NCBI RefSeq assembly: GCF_001296045.1
Contig: NZ_LJHS01000005.1
Span: 372,001 to 436,000, forward strand
Direction of reading: 5' to 3'
Length of the DNA stretch: 64,000 nucleotides
Origin: Rhizobium sp. AAP43
Lineage (GTDB): Bacteria; Pseudomonadota; Alphaproteobacteria; Rhizobiales; Rhizobiaceae
Position numbers and translations under genes: made by a program. The notes beneath the pieces are model-generated. The model was not told where the DNA came from. It saw nothing but the letters and a program-made list of their open reading frames with translations, and searched no databases. Shown here one piece after another: positions 18,382 through 27,117 of this stretch (positions are counted from its first letter, which is position 1; each line of letters starts with the position of its first letter).

Positions 18382-18612
18382 CGCGCGTTCGAAGCTGACT
18401 TGGGCGGCCGGGTATCTGCCCGCATCCTTGCCGTCGTCGAACTTCTACACCTGTAGCCTCAAATCGGAACAATAACCCGTCTGGCAAACATCCGCCGCCT
18501 GATTGTCCCGGGTACGCCCTACATCGTCTCCTACAGGTTACATGCGGAGAGCATCGAAATCCTCGAAGTCTTCGACGGGCGGCGACACGCGCCAAGGAGC
18601 GGCGGTGACTGA
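18382..18612 (+). pseudogene. Remnant of a RelE/ParE-type toxin gene
   Basis: One frame on the plus strand reads like the C-terminal two thirds of a ParE-family toxin: RVSARILAVVELLHL, a TAG stop at 18454-18456 where Gln would be expected, then PQIGTITRLANIRRLIVPGTPYIVSYR (split here for clarity: RRLIVPGTPYIVSYRL and ESIEILEVFDGRRHAP) and TGA at 18610-18612. The RRLxVPGTPYxVxYR and IEILxVxDGRR blocks are the conserved end of the family. No start codon in frame (TGA at 18379-18381), the N-terminal third is not recognisable, and no antitoxin gene is adjacent. I read it as a decayed toxin-antitoxin locus. Confidence 0.7.
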
Positions 18613-18620
18613 TCCTGATA

Positions 18621-18905
18621 TCAGTCCTTCAACCCCTCAAGCCCCGCTGCTGTCCGCGTCACCGCAACTTCCGTCACCTCGCAGACAGCCACGCCTTCCA
18701 TGATGAAGGGATCGGCTGCGACATAAGCCTCGATCTGGCCTCGATCGCCCCGTGCGAGGATCACTCCGCCGGTGCGTGGGTTCTTGCGGCCGGAAGCCAG
18801 GAACAGGCCGCTATCATAGCCGGCGTTCACCCAGTCCATATGCGGCTGCATCAGGCGGTCGGCTTCTTCGGCTGGCTTCACATAGGTGAGGGAGAGAATG
18901 AACAT
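18621..18905 (-). CDS. YciI-family protein
   Basis: 94 residues with a ferredoxin-like alpha/beta fold pattern: MFILSLTYVKPAEEADRLMQPH, LASGRKNPRTGGVILARG, and DPFIMEGVAVCEVTEV. The His-Asp pair (PHMDWV) at the family's active-site position is present. YciI proteins act as small hydrolase or dehydrochlorinase-like enzymes or as fused modules; the substrate is unknown. It begins 9 bases after pabC and is the last gene of the pepF-pabB-pabC-yciI unit. Confidence 0.88.
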   Translation of the reverse strand: MFILSLTYVKPAEEADRLMQPHMDWVNAGYDSGLFLASGRKNPRTGGVILARGDRGQIEAYVAADPFIMEGVAVCEVTEVAVTRTAAGLEGLKD

Positions 18906-18914
18906 TCGGCTTGC

Positions 18915-19535
18915 CTATTCCACCAGTTCGGCGCGGATGAGACCGCGCAGTGAGTTGCCGACAAAGAGCTTGCGGTGTCGCAGGTCATCAAGTTTCAGCA
19001 CTTCGCCGCGGGCCTTGCGTTCGCGAATAAGTTCCGCACGCAGCACGCCGGGCAAGAGGCCGCTGGTGAGCGGCGGGGTCAGCAGCATGCCATCCTCCGC
19101 CTCGGCGAAGACATTGGTGACCGTGCCTTCGCAGACCTCGTCCCGCTCGTTGAGAAGGATGACTTCGTCAGCCTCCTCTTTGGCATATTCGGCGCGCGCG
19201 GCCTCGTAGGGCTCTCGCCGCGAGGTTTTATGGCGGAAGAGGCTGTCTTCGGATTGCAATCGGGTTTTGGCAATCCGCAAGCGCCAGACGGCTTCTTCCG
19301 GCAGCGGATCGAACGGCGTGGCGCTGATTTCCATCTTGCCGCGAAAGGTCATGACGAGCCGGACACGCAGCGGCTGATCTCCGGAAATCTCTTTCTCGAG
19401 CCTGCCTTTCGGATCCTGAGGCTGGCGAAAGCCCAATGCATCGGCTGAGCGGGAGAGCCTGCGCATATGCTGATCGAGCCGCAGGAAACCTGCGCCCGGC
19501 TGCCACCGCATCGTCTCGATCAGCGAGAAATCCAT
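18915..19535 (-). CDS. pabC: Aminodeoxychorismate lyase-like (aminotransferase class IV)
   Basis: 206 residues, shorter than typical 270-residue class IV enzymes. The PLP lysine is likely in FRHKTSRREPYEAAR; the downstream EVCEGTVTNVFAE and PLTSGLLPGVLRAELI motifs bind cofactor phosphate and close the active site. It should split 4-amino-4-deoxychorismate to p-aminobenzoate and pyruvate for folate synthesis. ATG at 19535 lies inside the end of pabB (16-base overlap), so translation is probably coupled. The assignment rests on the class IV fold plus the pabB neighbour. Confidence 0.85.
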   Translation of the reverse strand: MDFSLIETMRWQPGAGFLRLDQHMRRLSRSADALGFRQPQDPKGRLEKEISGDQPLRVRLVMTFRGKMEISATPFDPLPEEAVWRLRIAKTRLQSEDSLFRHKTSRREPYEAARAEYAKEEADEVILLNERDEVCEGTVTNVFAEAEDGMLLTPPLTSGLLPGVLRAELIRERKARGEVLKLDDLRHRKLFVGNSLRGLIRAELVE

Positions 19536-20680
19536 TGGTCACCCACGGCAAAGCGCGCCTTTAACAGGCATTCCTCGTATTCGGCCTCGGCCTTCGAATC
19601 GAAGACGATGCCGCCGCCCACATTGAAGACGGCGCGGCCCTGGTTGAAAAGGGAGATCGTGCGGATTGCAACTGAAAATCGCATGGGACCGTTGGGGTCG
19701 CACCAGCCGATCGCACCGCAATAGATATCTCGTGGACCGGCCTCCAACTCATGCAGGATGCGCATCGCCCACATTTTTGGTGCGCCGGTGACCGAGCCGC
19801 AGGGGAAGAGGGCGGCCATGATCTCGGGCAGGCCGATATCGGGCGAGAGCCTGGCCCTGACATAGCTCACCATCTGATGCACGGTCGGATAGGTCTCTAT
19901 CGCAAACAACTTGGGGACCGAGAGGGTGCCGACCTCCGAGATCACGGAGACATCGTTGCGCAGCAGGTCGACGATCATCCGGTTTTCGGCCTGAGTCTTT
20001 TCGTCGGCGAGCATGGCCTCGATGATCGCATCGTCCTCCTCAGCGCTTGCGCCGCGGGGGGCCGTGCCCTTCATCGGCCGGGTTTCGAGCCAGCCGTCAG
20101 CATCGACGGAGAAGAACAGTTCCGGCGAGCGCGACAGGATGACCGGGTCACCGAAATCAATCAAGGCGCCGTAATGCACCGGCTGGCGTCCGACTAGCGA
20201 CCAGAATGCCGCCCTTGGATCACCCTCCCAGCACGCTTCGATCGGCATGGTGAGATTGGCCTGATAACAATCGCCCCTGCGCAAGTGGTGGTGCAGGCGA
20301 TCGAACCGCTCGCGATAGGCCTCAAAATCCCATCCCGCATGCGGCGCAGACAGAAAAGGCGCGTTGGGAATGTCCGATGGGGCCGCCGCAAGAGGATGAC
20401 TGTCTGGTGCTGGGGCCTCGAAGATGCCCATGGCGATCAGCGGGGTCTCGCGATGGTCCTCGACCAGGGGCGCAAGCTTGTCCTCGAAGACAAAGCCGGC
20501 CTCGTAGGAGAGGTGGCCGGCCAGCCATTTACCGGCCTTGCGAGCCGCCTCCAACCGCGCGAGCGCCGGGCGCACCTCGCCCGCCGTCCGCGCGAAGACG
20601 AGGTCCTGCGGTTCGGCAAAGACGAGGCTCGTTCCGGCGCGATCATCGCGGAAGAGCGCGTAAGGGGCGTGGTCACCCAT
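19520..20680 (-). CDS. pabB: Aminodeoxychorismate synthase component I
   Basis: 386 residues from ATG at 20680. A TTG at 20704, directly overlapping the pepF stop, is an alternative start that would add 8 residues; neither has a canonical ribosome site at ideal spacing. The chorismate-binding domain is clear: YQANLTMPI, SPELFFSVD, ETRPMKGTAPRG, MIVDLLRNDVS, and FPCGSVTGAPKMWAM, where the GAPK and metal-binding Glu region mark PabB/TrpE enzymes. It aminates chorismate using ammonia from a PabA glutaminase, which is not encoded in this window. Operon with pepF (upstream) and pabC (downstream, overlapping). Confidence 0.93.
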   Translation of the reverse strand: MGDHAPYALFRDDRAGTSLVFAEPQDLVFARTAGEVRPALARLEAARKAGKWLAGHLSYEAGFVFEDKLAPLVEDHRETPLIAMGIFEAPAPDSHPLAAAPSDIPNAPFLSAPHAGWDFEAYRERFDRLHHHLRRGDCYQANLTMPIEACWEGDPRAAFWSLVGRQPVHYGALIDFGDPVILSRSPELFFSVDADGWLETRPMKGTAPRGASAEEDDAIIEAMLADEKTQAENRMIVDLLRNDVSVISEVGTLSVPKLFAIETYPTVHQMVSYVRARLSPDIGLPEIMAALFPCGSVTGAPKMWAMRILHELEAGPRDIYCGAIGWCDPNGPMRFSVAIRTISLFNQGRAVFNVGGGIVFDSKAEAEYEECLLKARFAVGDQWISR

Positions 20681-20700
20681 GGAAAAGCGGCTGCTCCAGT

Positions 20701-22539
20701 TCAAGCTGCCTTATCTAGCGCTTCCAACTCGTCGATCAGCCCCTCAATCATCGACAGACCCTTGGCCCAGAACGACGGATCGGTCGCGTCCAGGCCGAAG
20801 GGGGCGAGGAGTTCGGAATGGTGCTTCGTGCCGCCTGCCTTCAGGAGTTCGAAATACTTGTCCTGGAAGCCCTGGTCGGCATTCTGGTAGACCGCATAGA
20901 GCGAGTTCACCAGGCAGTCGCCGAAGGCATAAGCGTAGACGTAGAAGGGCGAGTGGATGAAGTGGGGGATGTAGGTCCACCAGGTCTCGTAGCCTTCCGA
21001 GATTTCGATGGCCGGTCCGAGGCTTTCCTGCTGGACCGATAGCCACAGTTCGCCGATCTGCTCGGAGGTCAGTTCGCCGTCCTTGCGGGCGGTGTGGAGC
21101 TTGCGCTCGAACTGGTAGAAGGCGATCTGTCGCACGACCGTATTGATCATGTCCTCGACCTTCTGGGCCAGCATGGCCTTGCGTTCTTTGCTGTCGGTCG
21201 TCTTGTCGAGGAGGGCGCGGAATGTCAGCATCTCGCCGAAGACAGATGCCGTTTCTGCAAGTGTCAGTGGGGTATTGCACATCAGTGCGCCCTGGCCGCC
21301 CGCCAGCACCTGGTGCACGCCATGGCCGAGTTCGTGGGCTAGCGTCATGACATCGCGCGGCTTGCCGAGATAGTTGACCAGAACATAGGGATGTGCCGAG
21401 GGCACTGTCGGATGAGCAAAAGCACCCGGGGCCTTGCCCGGACGGGCTGGCGCATCGATCCAGCCGCCGTCAAAGAAGCGTCCGGCAATCTCGGCCATTT
21501 CAGGGGCAAAGCCGCCATAGGCGGAGAGCACCATGTCTTTCGCTTCATTCCAGGGGATCAGACGATCCGGGGTTTCGGCGAGCGGCGCATTGCGGTCCCA
21601 GAAATTCATCCGGTCCATGCCGAGCCATTTGGCCTTCATCTTGTAATAGCGGTGCGACAGGCGCGGATAGGCTTCACGTACGGCTTCGGCGAGCGCGTCG
21701 ACGACTTCGCGCTCGACGCGGTTTGCCAGATGGCGACTATCGGCAATGTCTTCGAAGCCGCGCCAGCGATCGGAGATCTCCTTGTCCTTCGCCAGCGTGT
21801 TGGTCACCAGCGTGAAGATGCGGGCATTGTCCTTGAAGGTCTTTGACAGGGCCATGGCGGCCTGCCGGCGCTTTTCCGGATCAGCATCCTGCAGCAGCGT
21901 CAGCGTCGGCTCGAGCGGCATTTCATCTTCGCCGATCTTGAAGCGCAGCGAGGCCAGCGTTTCATCGAAGAGACGGTTGAAGGCGGCAGCGCCGGTCTGC
22001 GACTTTTCGAGGAAGAGTTGTTCGATCCGATCGTCGAGCTGGAACGGCTTGTCCTTCCTCAGATCAACGATCCAGGGGCGAAAATGGGCAAGGGCTGCGT
22101 CACGGTCCATGGCGGCGTCGACCGCGTCATCGGCCAGACGGTTCATCTCCAGTGGGAAGAACAGCAGGCGCGACGACATGTCGGTGAGCTTGGCCTGGAT
22201 ATCGCCGAAGAACTTGCCGTTCGCCGGGTTCGTCATGTCGGAATAATAGGTGAGGCCGGCATAGGAGGCGATGCGGCCGAGCAGATCTTCCAGCGCATCG
22301 AGTTCGGTGAGCGCCTCAGCGAGCCCGCCGGCGCCAACAGTTTCCAATGCCTCGGTCAGCTTGCCCTTCCACTTCACTTCAAAGGCCAGCGCGTCTGCGG
22401 CTGCCTTGTCGAGTGCTGCGAGAAATTCCGGCGATGTCTGGCCGGGATACAGGTCTTCCAGCCGCCAGACCGGCAGATTGCCAAGCGTCGCATCCTGGTT
22501 GGCGCGGGCTTCGGCAGATGAACTGTGGACGATCGACAT
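20701..22539 (-). CDS. pepF: M3-family oligoendopeptidase F
   Basis: 612 residues from ATG at 22539, with GAGGAG 5-6 bases upstream; the frame opens at a TTG at 22560. A zinc metallopeptidase of the PepF clade: LAHELGHGVHQ carries the HEXXH zinc motif, and the third ligand Glu lies about 25 residues later (LAETASVFGEML). The N-terminal half is all helical and forms the substrate channel. Cytoplasmic; degrades short peptides of roughly 7-17 residues. First gene of the pepF-pabB-pabC-yciI unit. It is divergent from the regulator gene at 22799. Confidence 0.93.
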   Translation of the reverse strand: MSIVHSSSAEARANQDATLGNLPVWRLEDLYPGQTSPEFLAALDKAAADALAFEVKWKGKLTEALETVGAGGLAEALTELDALEDLLGRIASYAGLTYYSDMTNPANGKFFGDIQAKLTDMSSRLLFFPLEMNRLADDAVDAAMDRDAALAHFRPWIVDLRKDKPFQLDDRIEQLFLEKSQTGAAAFNRLFDETLASLRFKIGEDEMPLEPTLTLLQDADPEKRRQAAMALSKTFKDNARIFTLVTNTLAKDKEISDRWRGFEDIADSRHLANRVEREVVDALAEAVREAYPRLSHRYYKMKAKWLGMDRMNFWDRNAPLAETPDRLIPWNEAKDMVLSAYGGFAPEMAEIAGRFFDGGWIDAPARPGKAPGAFAHPTVPSAHPYVLVNYLGKPRDVMTLAHELGHGVHQVLAGGQGALMCNTPLTLAETASVFGEMLTFRALLDKTTDSKERKAMLAQKVEDMINTVVRQIAFYQFERKLHTARKDGELTSEQIGELWLSVQQESLGPAIEISEGYETWWTYIPHFIHSPFYVYAYAFGDCLVNSLYAVYQNADQGFQDKYFELLKAGGTKHHSELLAPFGLDATDPSFWAKGLSMIEGLIDELEALDKAA

Positions 22540-22798
22540 GGCGGCTCCTCGTATTTTCAATGTTAGCGCCAGATGTAGTCAGTCATGTGCGCCGCGGCAA
22601 GTTCCGGAGATCGTTGCAGGTCTGTGCCACAACGGCGAGTTTTGTCGCGCCTCGCCTGTGGATTGTGCCATAACTGGTTAAGGACCGTTAAAATGCGAGT
22701 GTTTCTCCCAAGAACATGTTCAGTCCTTTCTGTCACTCTCCGAGACCTGCAACCCAGGAGCGCGAAACGCGCCTTATCGTCCATCCGGGGAGACGAAG

Positions 22799-24340
22799 TT
22801 GAACGCACAGGTCCTACTCATCGATGAAGATGTTGCCGAACGCCGCAGCATGAAGTCTGCAATCGAGGCGCACGGTCATGTGGTCCATGTCGCAGATACG
22901 GGCCAAGACGGAATCGAGATCCTGATCCGTCATCGCGACAGCATTGGCGTGGTGGTGGTCGATTCGGCGACCGTTGCCGATCTCGCCGACGAACTTCTGC
23001 CCCTCGCACTCGAAATCAACGCGGCCTTGCCCGTCATCGTCGAGATTTCCGAAGGCGCCGACGAGCTTGCACTCGACGCGGTCAGGGCCGGAGCCTTCGA
23101 CTTCCTCGTCAAGCCGGTGAGCAGTGACCGGTTGGTCGGCGCCATCGAAGCGGCGATGAAAGTGCATCAGAGTGCGCAACAGGGAAAATCGCCGCGACGG
23201 ATGCGCGGCGGCGCGGTCACCTTTGCCGATATTGTGGCCGTCAGTGCGACCATGTCGCGCGTCGTCGAACTCGGCCGGCGCGCAGCGCAGTCGACCATTC
23301 CCGTCATGCTTGAGGGGGAAACGGGCGTTGGCAAGGAAACGGTTGCTCGGGCCATCCATTCGGCCAGCGAGCGTTCATCGCGGCCCTTCGTCAGTGTCAA
23401 TTGCAACGGTATTTCGCCAGCGCAGATGGACGAGGCCCTGTTCGGCAATGATCTTGGCCTGGGCTTGAAGGGCGCCCCTTCGGGTAAGTTTTTCGAGGCG
23501 GACGGCGGCACGCTCTATCTCAACGAGGTGGCGGAACTGCCTCTTTCCACGCAGATGCGTCTTCTCGATATTGTCCAGCATGGCGAAATCCGCCGTCCTG
23601 GCCAGGATCGCGCATCCAAGGTCAATGTGCGTCTGATCCTGGCGACCAGTCGCGACCTGATAGAAGAGGTGAAGTCCGGGCGGTTCCGCGAGGATCTCTA
23701 TTATCGCCTCAACGTCTTCCCGATCACGATCGCATCGCTGCGTCGGCGCAAGGAGGATATTCCGCATCTTGTGCGCAGTTTCGTCGAGCGGTTTTCGCTG
23801 GAGCAGCGGCTCGCCAAGACGCTTCAGCTCGAAGCCTCGGCGATTGCGCTCCTCACGGCATTCGACTGGCCAGGCAATACGCGCCAGCTCGAAAATGCTG
23901 TCTTCCGCGCCGTCGTGCTCGCAGAGGGGTCCAGCCTGCGGGAGGCTGATTTCCCGCATATATCGGCACAGGTCGGAGAGCGCCGTCAGATGATGCGGAG
24001 CGCCGGTGTCGATGCTGCCCAGGCAGCCGCCGATGCTTCCGCATTTGTCCGGGCTCAGGCTGCATTGTTCGATCGTGTGTCCGTCCCGAGCCAATCCGCA
24101 GCCCAGACCCAGGCCTTCGCGGCCGCGTCCATGGCCAACGTCATTGTGAGTACCGACGAGGCCGGAAATGTGCGAAAACTGGCCGAGATCGAAGAGGAAT
24201 TGATCCGGTTTGCGCTGAAATTCTATCGTGGCCAGATGAGCCAGGTGGCGCGCAAGCTGGGCATCGGCCGCTCGACTCTCTACAGAAAGCTGAAGGACTA
24301 CGGCATCGACCCCGACAACCCCCAGAAAAGCGCGGCTTGA
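22799..24340 (+). CDS. Response-regulator/AAA+/Fis protein resembling sigma-54 activators but lacking GAFTGA
   Basis: 513 residues. Starts with TTG at 22799; GGGGAG (22787-22792) lies 6 bases upstream. Receiver domain 1-125 with acidic pocket IDED and phosphoacceptor-like Asp55 (VVVVD) and Lys105. The AAA+ domain (about 145-375) has Walker A GETGVGKE, arginine-finger segment FREDLYYRLNVFP and sensor II WPGNTRQLEN. The GAFTGA loop that contacts sigma-54 is absent (residues 214-231 read ALFGNDLGLGLKGAPSGKF), and Walker B is GGTLYLNEV, with Asn where Asp coordinates Mg-ATP. The last 45 residues are a Fis-type helix-turn-helix (SQVARKLGIGRSTLYRKL). So it should bind DNA, but probably does not act as a normal sigma-54 activator. 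No histidine kinase is adjacent. Confidence 0.88.
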   Translation: MNAQVLLIDEDVAERRSMKSAIEAHGHVVHVADTGQDGIEILIRHRDSIGVVVVDSATVADLADELLPLALEINAALPVIVEISEGADELALDAVRAGAFDFLVKPVSSDRLVGAIEAAMKVHQSAQQGKSPRRMRGGAVTFADIVAVSATMSRVVELGRRAAQSTIPVMLEGETGVGKETVARAIHSASERSSRPFVSVNCNGISPAQMDEALFGNDLGLGLKGAPSGKFFEADGGTLYLNEVAELPLSTQMRLLDIVQHGEIRRPGQDRASKVNVRLILATSRDLIEEVKSGRFREDLYYRLNVFPITIASLRRRKEDIPHLVRSFVERFSLEQRLAKTLQLEASAIALLTAFDWPGNTRQLENAVFRAVVLAEGSSLREADFPHISAQVGERRQMMRSAGVDAAQAAADASAFVRAQAALFDRVSVPSQSAAQTQAFAAASMANVIVSTDEAGNVRKLAEIEEELIRFALKFYRGQMSQVARKLGIGRSTLYRKLKDYGIDPDNPQKSAA

Positions 24341-24527
24341 TTTGGCTCAATCCCCTGTTGTTAACTCTCGCGTAAGCTTAATCACCTAATAAGGCTAAAT
24401 ACTTGTTAGGCAAGCGTTCACCATGTATGAAACGCTTGTGCGGCTGTGGCACAATTGCCATGCTATGACCGCATTTAGCGTTCATTTCAGGTGGCGTGGG
24501 ACCTAGTCTTTGCTTACGGGGATCGAG

Positions 24528-26354
24528 TTGCAGGCATCGCAAGAAAACAGTGCGCTCCAACAAGCAGATGGGCGCAAAATAAAGATTGCGTGCGCGCACT
24601 TTGCGGCGAGGCTGGCATTTTCCGTTTTTGCAGTGTTCTTCCTGTCTCTGGGTCTCATGCTCACGGGAACCGGACAGGCGCGCGCGGAGAGTCGCACCCT
24701 CAATATCGAATTCGTCCATACCGGTGAACGCGCCTCGATTACGTTCAAGCGTAATGGTCGCTATGATCCCAAGGGCCTGAAGCAGCTCAACTACATTCTG
24801 CGCGACTGGCGCCGCAACGAGCCCACAAAGATGGATCCGCGGCTTTTCGACCTCGTTTGGGAGGTCTATCGCCAGGCCCGCGCCTCCGGCTATATCAAGG
24901 TCGTCTCCGCTTATCGTTCGCCGGCCACCAATGCCATGCTGCGTTCGCGCTCCAAGGGTGTCGCGAAGGAAAGCCAGCATATGCAGGGCACGGCGATGGA
25001 CTTCTACATTCCCGGCGTGCCGCTCAAGCGGCTGCGCGAGCTGGGCGTCAAGATGCAGGCGGGCGGCGTTGGCTATTATCCGACATCCGGTTCGCCCTTC
25101 GTCCACATGGACGTGGCGGGTGTGCGTGCCTGGCCACGCATGAACCGTCAGGATCTCGTGCGTCTTTTCCCGGATGGCAAGACCGTTCACATTCCGTCCG
25201 ATGGCAAGCCGCTGCCGGGTTACCAGCAGGCGCTGGCCGAATACAAGCGCCGTCTGGCCAGTGGCAACACTGTCATGATGGCCGAGGAAAAGGGTTCCAG
25301 CCGTCCGCGCAACCTGCTCGCCATGCTCTTTCGTGGCGGCGATGAGGATGAAGCGGAAGACGTGCCGGACGTCCCGCAGCGCCCAGCCGTTGCAAGCCAG
25401 CGTGAGCCGGCTGCTCCGCCGCCGCCGGTCGTTACGGCCAGCGAGCCGACAATGGTTGCCAGCGCGCTTCCGGGTGTCGATGCGCCGGTTCCAGTGTCGC
25501 GTCCTTCGCTCCGCCAGGCCGATGCAAGCCTTGCCGTTGCCCTTTATCAGCCGCCGCGTAATGCCGCCGGCGAAGCGTTGCAGCAGGTTGCCTCCGCGAC
25601 GCCGCAACCGGTCGAGCCGCCATCCGACGAATTCCCTGACCTGGCCGAGATGACTATTCCGGTGCCGAGCTTGCTTGGACCGCGGCCGGCGCCGGGTGAT
25701 GCCTCGACCAATGTCATGACGGCGTCGATCGATCCGAATGCACCTTCGATGATGTCGCCTGATGGCTTGGCCGTGCCGATTCCGGCCAGCCGACCGGCTC
25801 TGGCGGAGGCCTTGCTTGCCAAGGCGCAAGCAGATTCCGAGGCAGAGGTCGACGAGGTCGAGCAGGCCATTCTGTCGCCGGAAGCTGCCGATGCGCTTGA
25901 GGAAAGCAATCGCTCTGCCAGCGATATGCCCGTGGCCGTTCCGCAGATGCGGGCGGAGCCTGAGGCCGTTTCCGCGCCGCAGCCGGCGCAGCGGCCTGTC
26001 GAAGTCGCTTCCATTCCGCCGAAGTCTGAGCCTGCTTCTGCAAGCCAGTTCGGTGATGTTTTCGATGAGCCTGCCGCTGGTTCCGCCAAGGTCGATCCGA
26101 CCGTCCCGGTCAAGGGTGGACGCCCGGGTCAGGAAGAGGCGGAGCGTGCTCACATGGCCATGTATGGCGGTACGTCGCTGACGAAGAACATGCTTGAGCA
26201 ATGGGCAATGAGCCAGGGTCGTTTTGAGGTCTCCGACAGAAGTGTCAAGGCGCCGCGCGTGGTCTCCCGTGCGCTTGCCGCGCCGACCGTGGTGCCTGAT
26301 GGTTTCCGTCTCGACGCGACGACGATCGATCCCAGTCGTTTCGGGGCGCCCTGA
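24528..26354 (+). CDS. DUF882/M15-type peptidase-like protein with long disordered tail
   Basis: About 608 residues. I chose TTG at 24528 because GGGGA (24518-24522) is 5 bases upstream; the open frame begins at another TTG at 24510. A signal-anchor (LAFSVFAVFFLSLGLMLTGTG) ends in ARAES. Residues about 50-215 are a YcbK/DUF882 domain, related to D-Ala-D-Ala peptidases of family M15: the zinc-ligand pattern is present (SQHMQGTAMDF with His and Asp, PFVHMD with His). The remaining 390 residues are Pro/Ala/Glu/Ser-rich and low in complexity, apart from a short C-terminal block (HMAMYGGTSLTKNMLEQWAMSQGRFEVS). It probably acts on peptidoglycan in the periplasm. Bidirectional terminator downstream. 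Confidence 0.85.
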   Translation: MQASQENSALQQADGRKIKIACAHFAARLAFSVFAVFFLSLGLMLTGTGQARAESRTLNIEFVHTGERASITFKRNGRYDPKGLKQLNYILRDWRRNEPTKMDPRLFDLVWEVYRQARASGYIKVVSAYRSPATNAMLRSRSKGVAKESQHMQGTAMDFYIPGVPLKRLRELGVKMQAGGVGYYPTSGSPFVHMDVAGVRAWPRMNRQDLVRLFPDGKTVHIPSDGKPLPGYQQALAEYKRRLASGNTVMMAEEKGSSRPRNLLAMLFRGGDEDEAEDVPDVPQRPAVASQREPAAPPPPVVTASEPTMVASALPGVDAPVPVSRPSLRQADASLAVALYQPPRNAAGEALQQVASATPQPVEPPSDEFPDLAEMTIPVPSLLGPRPAPGDASTNVMTASIDPNAPSMMSPDGLAVPIPASRPALAEALLAKAQADSEAEVDEVEQAILSPEAADALEESNRSASDMPVAVPQMRAEPEAVSAPQPAQRPVEVASIPPKSEPASASQFGDVFDEPAAGSAKVDPTVPVKGGRPGQEEAERAHMAMYGGTSLTKNMLEQWAMSQGRFEVSDRSVKAPRVVSRALAAPTVVPDGFRLDATTIDPSRFGAP

Positions 26355-26376
26355 TCCTTCCTGGTTTGCCGATATG

Positions 26377-26404
26377 AAAAAACCCGCCGTGAGGCGGGTT
26401 TTTT
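26377..26404. terminator. Bidirectional intrinsic terminator
   Basis: 12-bp stem AAAAAACCCGCC/GGCGGGTTTTTT around loop GTGA. A and T runs on both sides let it stop transcripts of the DUF882 gene (plus) and gapR (minus). Confidence 0.93.
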
Positions 26405-26446
26405 ATTGGGGCCTTCAGTCTGAGGTCCCCGCATCATTGGAAGGCC

Positions 26447-26713
26447 TCAGCCTTCCGGCGGGCTCTCGATCATGCCAAGCGCTGCGAGATAGGTGTCGAG
26501 GATCAGATCCTCTTCCATACGCTCCTGATCGTCCTTCTTGCGCAGTGCGATCACCTTTTTCAGGATCTTGGTGTCGAAGCCCATGGACTTGGCTTCGCCA
26601 TAGACGTCCTTGATGTCGTCGGCGATCGTCTTTTTTTCTTCCTCGAGGCGCTCGATGCGCTCGACAAAGGCGCGGAGCTGGTCGCGGGCGACGCCGTGGG
26701 CGGCATCAGACAT
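26447..26713 (-). CDS. gapR: GapR-family nucleoid protein (DUF2312)
   Basis: 88 residues from ATG at 26713; GGAGA is 7 bases upstream, whereas the ATG at 26719 is too close to it. The sequence is the compact GapR helix pattern: [32 protein letters not shown] (given here in two parts: [16 protein letters not shown] and [16 protein letters not shown]), then [17 protein letters not shown] and [14 protein letters not shown]. GapR tetramers clamp overtwisted DNA ahead of replication and transcription and stimulate gyrase in Caulobacter. It follows DUF1244 and N-formylglutamate amidohydrolase on the same strand but with an 87-base gap, so a promoter of its own is possible. Confidence 0.93.
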   Translation of the reverse strand: MSDAAHGVARDQLRAFVERIERLEEEKKTIADDIKDVYGEAKSMGFDTKILKKVIALRKKDDQERMEEDLILDTYLAALGMIESPPEG

Positions 26714-26800
26714 GGGCATTCTCCTTGATTTCGGGATGGATTTTCGGTGGCGCTCAGGTGCCGCGATCCGAGCGCGACGTCAAGAGCAAAGCGTTTGGCC

Positions 26801-27106
26801 TCATTCCTGAGGGCGGTTCTTTTCGAAGGCCTGTTGCTGCGCAGACGTGGCCTCGCGCTGGTTCAGAGCCTTCCATTCGTCATAGGGCATGCCGTAAACG
26901 ATCTCGCGGCTTTCGTCGCGCGTGAGGCCCAGTCCCTTTTCCTGTGCCGCATCGAGATACCAGTTGGACAGACAGTTGCGGCAAAAGCCGGCCAGATTCA
27001 TCAGGTCGATATTCTGCACATCCGCCCGGTTGCGCAGATGCGAGACCAGTCGGCGGAAGGCGGCGGCTTCGAGTTCGGTCTGCTCGTCCTTGGTTGGCAA
27101 GGTCAT
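26801..27106 (-). CDS. DUF1244 protein
   Basis: 101 residues. AAGGAG sits 7 bases before ATG at 27106 and overlaps the end of the upstream amidohydrolase gene, an operon arrangement. A small all-helical protein with the family signature LAGFCRNCLSNWYLDAA, including a CxxC pair that could bind metal or be redox active, and REIVYGMPYDEWKA. Function unknown; widely conserved in proteobacteria. Confidence 0.9.
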   Translation of the reverse strand: MTLPTKDEQTELEAAAFRRLVSHLRNRADVQNIDLMNLAGFCRNCLSNWYLDAAQEKGLGLTRDESREIVYGMPYDEWKALNQREATSAQQQAFEKNRPQE

Positions 27107-27117
27107 GACGATCTCCT

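Noticed and set aside
22678..22691. TTAAGGACCGTTAA as a CtrA site before the regulator gene
   Set aside because: The spacer is 6 bases, not 7.
24446..24458. TGGCAC...TTGC resembling a sigma-54 promoter before the DUF882 gene
   Set aside because: Only 7 bases separate the GG and GC elements instead of 10, so sigma-54 could not recognise it.
24378..26201. 607-residue open frame antisense to the DUF882 gene
   Set aside because: High GC keeps antisense frames open; the composition is His/Arg-rich without domains, and the plus-strand gene has clear domains.
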